13,164 nt of DNA from Clostridiaceae bacterium UBA6085. GTDB lineage: Bacteria > Bacillota > Clostridia > Clostridiales > Clostridiaceae. The translations under genes were made by a program, and so were the position numbers. Where the stretch lies: contig DIXH01000063.1 of the NCBI GenBank assembly GCA_002428605.1, positions 80,610 to 93,773 on the forward strand. The letters are read 5' to 3'. Each line of letters opens with the position of its first letter. Within the stretch, counting starts at the first letter, position 1. The notes below the pieces were generated by a model. The model had not been told where the DNA came from. It was given only the letters and a program-made list of their open reading frames with translations, and made no database searches. This document shows positions 4,836 to 12,071 of this stretch, in pieces.

Positions 4836-7340
4836 ATGGGATTATTCGACAAGATTTTAGGCACCTACAGCGAAAGAGAAGTCAAGAGACTGCTGCCACT
4901 GGCAGACAAGATCGAGGCTCTGGATGCCGAATACCAGAAGCTCACAGATGACGAGCTGAAGGCTAAGACAGCCTGGTTCAAGGAGAGGCTCGCAAATGGA
5001 GAGACTCTGGATGACATACTTCCTGAAGCGTTTGCCACAGTCCGTGAAGCTTCATGGAGGGTCCTCGGCATGAAGCACTTCAGGGTGCAGCTTATTGGAG
5101 GAATCGTGCTTCATCAGGGCAGGATAGCTGAAATGAAGACAGGTGAAGGAAAGACACTTGTGGCTACACTTCCGTGCTACCTGAACGCGCTGGCTGGCAA
5201 GGGCGTACATGTCGTCACTGTCAATGACTACCTGGCAAAGCGTGACCGCGACTGGATGGGGCAGATATATGAATTCCTGGGGCTTACCTGCGGTGTCATA
5301 CTGCACAACCTCACAAACGCAGAAAGGCGATATGCATACAGCTGCGATATAACCTATGGAACAAACAATGAGCTTGGCTTCGACTACCTGAGGGACAACA
5401 TGGTTGTCTACGCCACAGAGATGGTGCAGAGAGACCTTAATTTCGCCATAGTGGACGAGGTTGACTCCATTCTTATCGACGAGGCAAGGACGCCTCTCAT
5501 AATTTCAGGTCAGGGAGAGAAATCAACTGAATTCTACAGGGTTGCTGACTTCTTCGTGAAGAAGCTGCAGCAGGAGACGGATTATACTGTGGACGAGAAG
5601 GCAAGGACCGTCCTGCTTTCAGAAGAAGGCGTTGCAAAGGCTGAGAAGACCTTCGGTGTCGACAACTACGCCGACCCGAAGAACATGGAGCTTCAGCACC
5701 ATGTATCACAGGCTCTCAAGGCCAATTACCTGTTCAAGGTGGACAAGGACTACATGGTAAAGGACGGGGAAGTCATAATTGTGGATGAGTTCACCGGAAG
5801 ACTCATGGAGGGTAGAAGATACTCAGAAGGCCTTCATCAGGCCATAGAAGCAAAGGAAGGCGTGAAGGTCGAAAGGGAGTCCAAGACCCTTGCAACCATA
5901 ACCTTCCAGAACTACTTCAGGATGTATACCAAGCTTTCGGGTATGACCGGTACTGCCCTAACGGAAGAGAATGAATTCAGGCATACCTATGGCCTTGATG
6001 TCATTGCCATACCTACGAACCTTCCTATAAAGAGGGACGACCATCCTGATGCCATATACAGGAATGTTGAAGCAAAATACAAGGCTCTTGTCACTGAAAT
6101 AAAGGAGTCCCATGAGAAGGGTCAGCCCGTGCTTGTGGGTACCATCTCAATCGAGAGGTCAGAGGTCGTATCATCGCTCCTGAAGAGGGTAGGCATTCCG
6201 CATCAGGTACTGAACGCAAAGTACCATGAGAAGGAAGCTGAGATCGTATCCCACGCCGGAGAACCGGGAATGGTCACCATCGCTACCAACATGGCCGGCA
6301 GAGGTACTGACATAAAGCTGGGTGAGGGCGTAGTTGCAAATGGCGGTCTGAAGATACTTGGTACCGAAAGGCATGAATCCAGGCGTATAGACAATCAGCT
6401 GAGAGGACGTTCAGGAAGGCAGGGAGACCCGGGAGAATCAAGGTTCTACCTGTCACTTGAAGACGACCTGATGAGGATCTTCGGTTCCGAAAGGCTGTAT
6501 GGAATGATAGACAGCATGGGCCTTGAGGATGATGCCATCGAGTCAAAGATGGTCTCGAAGGCCATCGAGAATGCCCAGAAGAAGGTTGAAGGAAATAACT
6601 TTGACGTAAGAAAGACGCTGCTGGGATATGATGATGTCATGAACAAGCAGAGAGAGGTCATCTACGGTCAGAGAAGACAGGTACTTAACGGAATGGACCT
6701 CAAGGATAACGTCAGGTCCATGATGAGGAACGTAATAGACTATTCGGTAGGCATACATCTCAACGGAAGCGCAAACAGAGCAGATGAGATGAAGAAGCTG
6801 AAGGATTTCCTCGGCGATATCATACCGTTCGAGGGAAGGGTGGATGCCAATTCCCTGATTGAACTCACAAATGAGCAGATTGAAGAGAAGCTATATGATG
6901 AAGCTGAGAAGATCTACCAGGAGAAGGAAGCTGAGATCGGCGAACAGATGAGGGAGATCGAGAGAGTCATCCTGTTAAGGGTTGTCGACACCAAGTGGAT
7001 GGACCATATCGACGATATGGACCACCTGAAGAAGGGAATGGGACTTCGTGCATACAAACAGCAGGATCCGGTACAGGCATACCAGTTCGAAGGATCTGAG
7101 ATGTTCGACCAGATGGTGCAGTCAATAAACAATGACACCATTAAGTATCTTATGCATGTAAGGGTAAGGAAGGAAGAGGAGATCGAAAGGGAGCAGGTCG
7201 CTGTGGAGACAAAGACCAACTATGACGACTCACTCGCCAAGGAACCCGTAAAGAAAGGCTCGAAGGTAGGAAGAAACGATCCGTGCCCATGCGGAAGCGG
7301 TAAGAAATTCAAGAACTGCCATGGAAAAGATGCAAAATAA
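4836..7340 (+). CDS. secA: Preprotein translocase ATPase SecA
   Basis: The 834-residue motor drives preproteins through SecYEG at the inner face of the membrane. Motifs appear in order: MGLFDKILG at the N-terminus; Walker A in MKTGEGKT (Lys106); VNDYLAKRD; TYGTNNELGFDYLRDNM; the DEAD-box DEVD at 207-210 in IVDEVDSILIDEARTP; the preprotein cross-linking domain; motifs of the second RecA fold, GTISIERSE, ATNMAGRGTDI and LRGRSGRQGDPGESRFYLSLEDDLM; the helical scaffold and wing domains; and a C-terminal zinc-binding tail RNDPCPCGSGKKFKNCHG (CxC...CH) that binds SecB-like partners and lipids. The ATG at 4836 was chosen over upstream in-frame ATGs because GGGG lies 8 nt before it and the family begins MGLFDK. 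Its promoter is at 4731-4760. All key residues are intact. A hairpin at 7343-7370 separates it from prfB. Confidence 0.98.
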   Translation: MGLFDKILGTYSEREVKRLLPLADKIEALDAEYQKLTDDELKAKTAWFKERLANGETLDDILPEAFATVREASWRVLGMKHFRVQLIGGIVLHQGRIAEMKTGEGKTLVATLPCYLNALAGKGVHVVTVNDYLAKRDRDWMGQIYEFLGLTCGVILHNLTNAERRYAYSCDITYGTNNELGFDYLRDNMVVYATEMVQRDLNFAIVDEVDSILIDEARTPLIISGQGEKSTEFYRVADFFVKKLQQETDYTVDEKARTVLLSEEGVAKAEKTFGVDNYADPKNMELQHHVSQALKANYLFKVDKDYMVKDGEVIIVDEFTGRLMEGRRYSEGLHQAIEAKEGVKVERESKTLATITFQNYFRMYTKLSGMTGTALTEENEFRHTYGLDVIAIPTNLPIKRDDHPDAIYRNVEAKYKALVTEIKESHEKGQPVLVGTISIERSEVVSSLLKRVGIPHQVLNAKYHEKEAEIVSHAGEPGMVTIATNMAGRGTDIKLGEGVVANGGLKILGTERHESRRIDNQLRGRSGRQGDPGESRFYLSLEDDLMRIFGSERLYGMIDSMGLEDDAIESKMVSKAIENAQKKVEGNNFDVRKTLLGYDDVMNKQREVIYGQRRQVLNGMDLKDNVRSMMRNVIDYSVGIHLNGSANRADEMKKLKDFLGDIIPFEGRVDANSLIELTNEQIEEKLYDEAEKIYQEKEAEIGEQMREIERVILLRVVDTKWMDHIDDMDHLKKGMGLRAYKQQDPVQAYQFEGSEMFDQMVQSINNDTIKYLMHVRVRKEEEIEREQVAVETKTNYDDSLAKEPVKKGSKVGRNDPCPCGSGKKFKNCHGKDAK

Positions 7341-7342
7341 AT

Positions 7343-7370
7343 AGGGGGACCCGTCAGGGTCCTTTCCCCT
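7343..7370 (+). terminator. Hairpin between secA and prfB, weak terminator or attenuator
   Basis: GGACCC (7347-7352) and GGGTCC (7357-7362) enclose GTCA, and an outer AGGG (7343-7346) can pair with CCCT (7367-7370). Only three T's follow the inner stem, so readthrough into prfB is likely. I see no separate promoter for prfB in the 60-nt gap. Confidence 0.6.
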
Positions 7371-7400
7371 ATGTTACAAAATTATTGAGGAGTTGGTCAC

Positions 7401-8523
7401 ATGCTGCTAAAACTTGCTGAGGCGCTGAACGATGTCAAGGGTATGAAGGATAGTTTGGAAGAAATCCGGGTGTCCCTTTGACGTCGAAGCACTTGAAAAG
7501 AAAAAGGAAGAGCTGATACATAAGATGTCCGAGCCGGGCTTCTGGAACGATTCTGAAAAGGCCAGGGAAGTATCCAGGGAACAGAAGATGACCGAAGACC
7601 GGATAAACGGCTACAAGGCACTTGAGGCGAGGATCGATGAAATTGAGACCCTTGCAGAGCTGTCTGAGGATGATGACGAGATGGCTATGGAAGTGCTGGC
7701 GGAAATCAGCTCACTGAAGAAAGCCCTTGAAGACAGGAAGATCGAGATCCTCCTGTCCGGAGAATATGATGAAAATGACGCCATATTGTCGCTTCATGTC
7801 GGCGTAGGCGGTACCGATGCCCAGGATTGGACCCAGATGCTCCTTCGAATGTACACAAGGTGGGCTGACAAGAAGGGGTATAAGGTGGAGGTGCTTGATA
7901 TCATAGACGGAGATGAAGCCGGGATAAGGGATGCATCCATAAGGATCACAGGACCTCATGCCTATGGCTACCTTAAGGCTGAGAAGGGCATACACAGGCT
8001 TGTAAGGATATCTCCCTTCAACGCCAGCGGCAAGAGACAGACATCCTTCGCCTCCGTGGAGGTCATGCCTGTCCTTACCGAGGAGCAGGACATAGAGATC
8101 AGGGATGAGGACATCAAGATGGACACCTTCAGGTCAGGTGGAGCTGGTGGACAGCATGTCAATACAACAGACAGCGCAGTCAGGCTTACACATCTGCCCA
8201 CAGGGATCATAGTCGCATGCCAGAACGAGAGGAGCCAGTATTCCAACAGGGATACGGCAATGAAGATGCTTAAATCGAAGCTTATCGAGCTCAAGGAGCG
8301 GGCACACAAGGAAAAGATAGAAGACCTTGCCGGTGTACTCAAGGACATGAGCTGGGGAAGCCAGATAAGGAGCTACGTGTTCAATCCTTATAATCTGGTC
8401 AAGGACCACAGGACACTTGCAGAAAATGGAAATGTGACGGAGGTCATGAACGGTGACCTGGACATGTTCATATCGGAATATCTAAAGCAGTCGAACAACG
8501 GTACAATAGAACTTCAGAAATAG
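7401..8523 (+). CDS. prfB: Peptide chain release factor 2, expressed by programmed +1 frameshift
   Basis: RF2 recognises UAA and UGA and triggers peptidyl-tRNA hydrolysis in the ribosome. Translation starts at ATG 7401 (AGGAG at 7387-7391) and reads 26 codons, ending IRVSL, to an in-frame TGA at 7479-7481. A +1 slip on CTT (7476-7478) resumes at GAC 7480, so the coding segments are 7401-7478 and 7480-8523 and the product is 373 residues. After the shift, DVEALEKKKEEL leads into MSEPGFWND. The anticodon-mimic SPF falls at residues 204-206 and the catalytic GGQ (FRSGGAGGQHVN) at 249-251, within about one residue of E. coli RF2. Starting instead at the later ATG 7525 would drop 41 residues of domain 1 and is not right. 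The TGA gives autoregulation: high RF2 terminates early. The gene follows secA, the usual Bacillota order, and runs directly into tex. Confidence 0.97.
7467..7482 (+). promoter_or_regulatory. prfB programmed +1 frameshift site
   Basis: The site reads CGGGTG TCC CTT TGA C. CTT TGA C is the invariant slippery codon, stop and 3' context. The hexamer three bases upstream of CTT, where E. coli has AGGGGG acting as a Shine-Dalgarno-like stimulator, is CGGGTG here. It still offers GGGTG, which can pair with the CUCCAC register of the anti-SD using one G-U pair. Confidence 0.95.
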
Positions 8524-8530
8524 GAGCGTT

Positions 8531-10681
8531 ATGGATATTATTCAAAAGATAGCAAAAGAACTGGGAGTAGCACCGGCACAGGTTGAAGGCGCAGTGAAGC
8601 TCCTTGATGAGGGTGCCACCGTACCCTTCATAGCACGATACAGGAAGGAAGCCACAGGCTCCCTTGACGATGAGGTGCTTAGAAAGCTCGCTGAAAGGCT
8701 TGTTTATCTCAGGGCTCTCGAGGAAAGGAAGGAAGGCATACTTAAATCCCTTGAGGAACAGGGTGTCCTTACCGACGAGCTCAGGGCGGACGTTCTGAAA
8801 GCGGAGACACAGACAAGGCTTGAGGACATTTATCTGCCCTTCAGGCCTAAGAAGAGGACAAGGGCTACCATAGCCAGGGAGAAGGGACTTGAGCCACTAT
8901 CCATCCACATAATGAAGGGCATGCCCCATGTCAGGAAAGAGGCCTCAAAATACATAACTGAAGCGGTAGCAACTGAAGACGAGGCGATAGCTGGAGCAAT
9001 GGACATCATTGCGGAATCTGTTTCAGAGGATCCCGCCACAAGAGGCTCACTAAGGGCGCTGCTGGCAAGAACCGGAGTCATAGTAACCTCTGGAAGCAAG
9101 GAGAATACACCTTACGAGACGTACTATGACTATAGGGAAGAGGCCAGGAAAATGCCAGGACACAGGATCCTCGCAATAAACAGGGGAGAAAAGGAAGATA
9201 TCCTTAAGGTCACCATCGAATCAGACACAGATGGAGCAATAAGGGACTTAAGGTCAAAATTCCTTTCTGGCCGTGAAGAGAATGATGCCATTATCCTCGA
9301 TGCCCTCAAGGACTCCTACAAGAGGCTCATATTCCCCGCACTTGAAAGGGAGCTCAGGAATGCGCTCACAGAGAAGGCAGAGGACGGAGCTATAGTCGTA
9401 TTCAAGGAGAACCTGAAATCGGTGCTTATGCAGCCTCCTGTCAAGGGCATGGCTGTAATGGGCTATGATCCAGGCTTCAGGACAGGCTGCAAGATCGCGG
9501 TGCTTGATGATACAGGCAAATTCCTGGAGAATACCACTATTTACCCTACAGTACCGCAAAGGGACGTTGACGGGTCTATCAGGAAGCTGAAGACACTCGT
9601 CAAGAAGCACTCTGTGTCGGTCGTTTCCTTAGGAAACGGCACAGCCTCCAGAGAGTCCGAAGAGGTCCTCGTTGAGCTTATCGACCAGCTCAAGAAGGAA
9701 GGCACCGATCTCTCATATGTTATAACAAACGAGGCGGGCGCTTCAGTATACAGCGCATCTGAGCTTGCAACAAAGGAGTATCCGGACCTGGATGTAACAG
9801 TCAGGGGAGCCATATCTATCGCGAGAAGGCTCCAGGATCCCATGGCGGAGCTTGTCAAGATAGACCCCAAGTCAATAGGTGTCGGCCAGTACCAGCATGA
9901 CATAACAAAAAAGAAGCTCGACGAATCCCTCACCGGTGTAGTGGAGGACTGCGTCAACAGGGTGGGTGTTGACCTCAACCTTGCGACACCATCGCTGCTG
10001 TCGTATGTTTCAGGTATCAACAAGACCCTGGCAAAGAACATTGTGGATTACAGGGACGAGACTGGAAGGTTCGCATCGAGAAGCGACCTGAAGAAGGTAA
10101 AGAGGCTGGGGGACAAAGCCTTTGAACAGTGTGCAGGCTTCCTCAGGATCACAGGAGGCAAGGAGCCCCTTGACAGGACGTCAGTTCATCCTGAGGCTTA
10201 CGCTGCAACCAGGACTATACTCAAGGAGCTTGGCTTCAGCAAAAAGGATGTAGAGACGGGAAGCCTCACAGGAATCGAGAAGGCAGCCCAGGAATTCGGC
10301 CTGAAAAAGCTTATGGAGCTCACAGGACTTGGAGAATATACGATAAGGGACATCCTGAAGGAGCTGACCAAACCCGGAAGGGACCCCAGGGATGAGCTTC
10401 AGAAGCCGCTCTTCAAGCAGGGTGTAATGGAGCTTAAGGACCTTCAGGAAGGCATGATACTGACAGGTACTGTCAGGAACGTATCCGATTTCGGGGCTTT
10501 CGTCGATATCGGCGTCCATCAGGACGGGCTTGTCCACATCAGCCAGCTTGCTGACGTGTTCGTAAAGAATCCCCTGGACTTCGTCAAGACCGGAGATGTG
10601 GTCGAGGTAAGGGTCCTTGAGGTAGACATTCGAAGGAAGAGGATAAGCCTCTCAATGAAGGGGCTTGGAAAAAGGAAGTAA
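8531..10681 (+). CDS. tex: Tex-family S1 RNA-binding transcription accessory protein
   Basis: The 716-residue protein matches the whole length of the Tex family. Members bind nucleic acid and are linked to transcription and RNA metabolism; their exact role in Clostridia is not settled. Domains in order are: the N-terminal helical part with VPFIARYRKEATGSLDDE and LEDIYLPFRPKKRTRA; a YqgF/RNaseH-like fold around residues 310-440 (VMGYDPGFRTGCKIAVLDDTG, VSLGNGTASRESE, ITNEAGASVYSASELA); helix-hairpin-helix elements at about 490-545 (SYVSGINKTLAKNIVDYRDE, GRFASRSDLKKV); and a C-terminal S1 domain at about 640-711 (GMILTGTVRNVSDFGAFVDIG, GLVHIS). The start at 8531 has AGGAG at 8522-8526, which overlaps the prfB TAG stop, so translation is probably coupled to prfB. 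A strong terminator follows at 10690. Confidence 0.96.
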   Translation: MDIIQKIAKELGVAPAQVEGAVKLLDEGATVPFIARYRKEATGSLDDEVLRKLAERLVYLRALEERKEGILKSLEEQGVLTDELRADVLKAETQTRLEDIYLPFRPKKRTRATIAREKGLEPLSIHIMKGMPHVRKEASKYITEAVATEDEAIAGAMDIIAESVSEDPATRGSLRALLARTGVIVTSGSKENTPYETYYDYREEARKMPGHRILAINRGEKEDILKVTIESDTDGAIRDLRSKFLSGREENDAIILDALKDSYKRLIFPALERELRNALTEKAEDGAIVVFKENLKSVLMQPPVKGMAVMGYDPGFRTGCKIAVLDDTGKFLENTTIYPTVPQRDVDGSIRKLKTLVKKHSVSVVSLGNGTASRESEEVLVELIDQLKKEGTDLSYVITNEAGASVYSASELATKEYPDLDVTVRGAISIARRLQDPMAELVKIDPKSIGVGQYQHDITKKKLDESLTGVVEDCVNRVGVDLNLATPSLLSYVSGINKTLAKNIVDYRDETGRFASRSDLKKVKRLGDKAFEQCAGFLRITGGKEPLDRTSVHPEAYAATRTILKELGFSKKDVETGSLTGIEKAAQEFGLKKLMELTGLGEYTIRDILKELTKPGRDPRDELQKPLFKQGVMELKDLQEGMILTGTVRNVSDFGAFVDIGVHQDGLVHISQLADVFVKNPLDFVKTGDVVEVRVLEVDIRRKRISLSMKGLGKRK

Positions 10682-10689
10682 AAATAAGT

Positions 10690-10720
10690 GGCGCTACCTT
10701 AGGTAGCGCCTTCTGCTTTT
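10690..10720. terminator. Strong terminator after tex, likely bidirectional
   Basis: GGCGCTACC (10690-10698), loop TTA, GGTAGCGCC (10702-10710), a perfect 9-bp stem, are followed by TTCTGCTTTT on the plus strand. On the minus strand the same stem is followed by ACTTATTTTTAC, so it can also end transcripts of the convergent 100-residue gene. Confidence 0.88.
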
Positions 10721-10742
10721 ATGGTCATTTTAAGTCACCGGC

Positions 10743-10759
10743 ATAAGGCTCTGCCTTAT
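10743..10759 (-). terminator. Hairpin over the stop codon of the 100-residue gene
   Basis: ATAAGGC (10743-10749), loop TCT, GCCTTAT (10753-10759) form a perfect 7-bp stem. The TAA stop of the minus-strand gene (10756-10758) is inside one arm. No T run follows on the minus strand, so it is more likely an mRNA 3'-end structure than the main terminator. Confidence 0.45.
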
Positions 10760-11058
10760 TTCGCCTTTTCCAGGGCTCTCTCTTCAAGGAGAGCCAGAAG
10801 CTTCCTGAATTCCACAAGGTCAAGATTACCTATCCTGCCTCGATAAGTCCTGACAAGTTTGTACAGCGGGTCTTCCTTCTTCATTGGCTCCATGTCTGCT
10901 ACCAGTATGAGAAGCTTGTTAACGAACTTCGTAAGGCCATCGTATGTATTGCTATAGAAGCTGTCCTTGTAAAGGCCGTATGGGTATTGTATTGTGAATG
11001 TCTCGAGAAGCTTGTTGCCTTCTTCGGTCATTTCCTTGTAAAGGGATGCCATCGTCAT
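10756..11058 (-). CDS. Hypothetical protein, 100 residues, predicted helical
   Basis: I do not recognise a family. The product is soluble and lacks a signal peptide or membrane segment. It seems mostly helical, with an aromatic-rich stretch at about residues 20-40 (FTIQYPYGLYKDSFYSNTYD), then KFVNKLLILVADME, and a charged C-terminal helix (DLVEFRKLLALLEERALEKAK). The ATG at 11056-11058 has AAAGGAG 10 nt upstream (reverse complement of 11069-11075); an in-frame ATG two codons later is a less well spaced alternative. It has its own near-consensus promoter and is transcribed away from ribU. The 7-1-7 palindrome at 11152-11166 lies between the two promoters. No function can be given from sequence alone. 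Confidence 0.8.
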   Translation of the reverse strand: MTMASLYKEMTEEGNKLLETFTIQYPYGLYKDSFYSNTYDGLTKFVNKLLILVADMEPMKKEDPLYKLVRTYRGRIGNLDLVEFRKLLALLEERALEKAK

Positions 11059-11081
11059 CTTCAGTTCACTCCTTTGTATTC

Positions 11082-11110
11082 ATTATAAGGTCAATTACCG
11101 TTTCATTCAA
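11082..11110 (-). promoter_or_regulatory. SigA-type promoter of the 100-residue gene
   Basis: On the minus strand, TTGAAT (reverse complement of 11105-11110) and TATAAT (reverse complement of 11082-11087) are exactly 17 bp apart. This places the transcript start about 16-20 nt before the ATG, close to the ribosome binding site. Confidence 0.8.
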
Positions 11111-11151
11111 TTATTTGGTTCTGAATCAGTAAATCTGTTCCATAAACGAGC

Positions 11152-11166
11152 ATGTAATTATTACAT
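11152..11166. repeat. Perfect 7-1-7 palindrome, Fur-family-like box
   Basis: ATGTAAT-T-ATTACAT is a perfect 15-bp inverted repeat with a one-base centre. The 7-1-7 form with TAAT-N-ATTA is the shape of Fur, Zur and PerR boxes in Bacillota, and the inner GTAAT-N-ATTAC equals the core of the Bacillus Zur box as I know it. It ends 7 bp before the ribU -35 and about 41 bp upstream of the -35 of the divergent gene. No regulator gene is in the window, so the binding protein is unknown. Confidence 0.55.
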
Positions 11167-11173
11167 TTTCGAA

Positions 11174-11202
11174 TTGACAATAATATAACGGTATGCTATT
11201 AT
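11174..11202 (+). promoter_or_regulatory. SigA-type promoter of ribU
   Basis: A perfect TTGACA (11174-11179) and TATTAT (11197-11202) are separated by 17 bp. Transcription would start near 11209, 15 nt before the FMN riboswitch. Confidence 0.88.
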
Positions 11203-11223
11203 GAACTTGTAAAAATAATAGCG

Positions 11224-11327
11224 TCTTCAGGGCGGGGTGTGATTCCCCACCGGCGGTATAGCCCGCGAGCCGTAAGGCTGATTCGGTTGAATTCCGAAGC
11301 CGACAGTATAGTCTGGATGAAAGAAGA
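11224..11327 (+). ncRNA. FMN riboswitch (RFN element)
   Basis: The conserved RFN sequence is complete: AGGGCGGGGTGTGATTCCCC, ACCGGCGGTATAGCCCGCGA, the variable arm GAGCC/GGCTGATTCGGT, CCGACAGTATAGTCTGGATG, and the closing stem P1, TCTTC (11224-11228) with GAAGA (11323-11327). FMN binding stabilises this aptamer. Here it precedes an intrinsic terminator and the riboflavin transporter gene, so FMN should switch transcription off. Confidence 0.98.
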
Positions 11328-11348
11328 TAGATTGCATTTGGTTGCGTC

Positions 11349-11380
11349 GCCCTGATTTCTTATGGAATCAGGGCTTTTTT
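11349..11380 (+). terminator. Riboswitch-controlled intrinsic terminator
   Basis: GCCCTGATT (11349-11357) pairs with AATCAGGGC (11366-11374), followed by six T's. CGCCCTGA (11348-11355) is also exactly complementary to TCAGGGCG (11227-11234) in the 5' strand of the riboswitch, giving an 8-bp candidate antiterminator when FMN is absent. Confidence 0.93.
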
Positions 11381-11425
11381 ACTGAATCGATCTTCTGAAG
11401 GCAGCAATCTTTAGGAGGAATCATA

Positions 11426-12007
11426 ATGAACATTTCAAAAAAGACCAACGTCATCGTCAAGACCGCACTGCTGGTATCTCTTGCTTTCGTGCTCAGCTAT
11501 TTCGAATTCCCAATACTCCCTGCATTCCCGTGGCTAAAGCTTGACCTCGGTGCAGTTCCGCTCCTTATATCAGGATTCGCATTCGGACCTATGGTAGGCG
11601 TTCTTGCTGTAGGCTTCAAGGAGCTCCTTGCATTCATATTCAAGTCATCGACAGGCGGAGTAGGGGAGATTGCCAATTTCCTTATAGTAGGCTCGTATGT
11701 ACTCACAGCAAGCATGATATACCTGAAGGGCAAGAGCCTCAAGTCGGCAATAACAGGCACTGCAGTAGCATCAGTTGTCCTTACGGCTGTAGCGATCGCT
11801 GCCAACATATACATACTCATCCCCATGTTCTTCAAGGATGGTATGGAGGCTTCATTCTTCAAGAGCTATGTGACCTTCGGACTGCCGGTTTTCAATCTAA
11901 TAAAGGGAGCCGCAATATCACTTGTCAGCATACTCCTGTTTAGCAAGGTCTCATTCCTCATTAAGAAAGAATCAGGTTTCAACAGAAAAGGACTCCACAG
12001 CATATAA
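11426..12007 (+). CDS. ribU: Riboflavin transporter RibU, ECF S-component
   Basis: The 193-residue, very hydrophobic protein is the substrate-binding S-component of an energy-coupling factor transporter that takes up riboflavin, working with a shared EcfAA'T module encoded elsewhere. About six membrane segments can be placed: roughly residues 10-27, 35-55, 57-73, 83-101, 107-133 and 155-178. Family features near the N-terminus are VKTALLVSLAFVLSYFEFPI, LKLDLGAVPLLISGFAFGP and GELLAF-like FKELLAFIFKSSTGG, then GEIANFLI. The call is strongly supported by the FMN riboswitch directly upstream. The ribosome binding site is AGGAGG (11413-11418), 7 nt before ATG. The gene is monocistronic and ends in a terminator shared with rimI. 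Confidence 0.96.
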   Translation: MNISKKTNVIVKTALLVSLAFVLSYFEFPILPAFPWLKLDLGAVPLLISGFAFGPMVGVLAVGFKELLAFIFKSSTGGVGEIANFLIVGSYVLTASMIYLKGKSLKSAITGTAVASVVLTAVAIAANIYILIPMFFKDGMEASFFKSYVTFGLPVFNLIKGAAISLVSILLFSKVSFLIKKESGFNRKGLHSI

Positions 12008-12032
12008 CATAAAACTCCAATATTTGTTTTAC

Positions 12033-12071
12033 AAGCAGAGAAGCCCCGGTATTACCAGGGCTTCTCTGCTT
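12033..12071. terminator. Convergent terminator shared by ribU and rimI
   Basis: A 14-bp perfect stem, AAGCAGAGAAGCCC (12033-12046) with GGGCTTCTCTGCTT (12058-12071), encloses an 11-nt loop that contains the rimI TAA stop (12052-12054). The arm 12058-12071 encodes the last rimI residues (AEKP). On the minus strand the stem runs on into TGTAAAACAAATATT. On the plus strand only TTAAT follows, but the stem itself is very stable. Confidence 0.85.

Noticed and set aside
7401..7523. Genuine frameshift mutation (pseudogene) in prfB
   Set aside because: The single in-frame TGA is followed by the conserved C and preceded by CTT at the exact position of the known programmed frameshift, and the rest of the protein is intact.
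7525..8523. prfB starting at the internal ATG 7525
   Set aside because: It would omit 41 residues of domain 1. The upstream 26-codon frame, its ribosome binding site and the CTT TGA C frameshift site show that the full protein starts at 7401.
9541..10041. Long minus-strand open frame inside tex
   Set aside because: It is antisense to conserved tex sequence, has no ribosome binding site and shows no family resemblance. It reflects the codon bias of the real gene.
10776..10798. Hairpin GGCTCTC/GAGAGCC within the 100-residue gene
   Set aside because: It lies wholly in coding sequence (an EER/LLALLEE helix codon pattern) and has no T run, so it is probably incidental.
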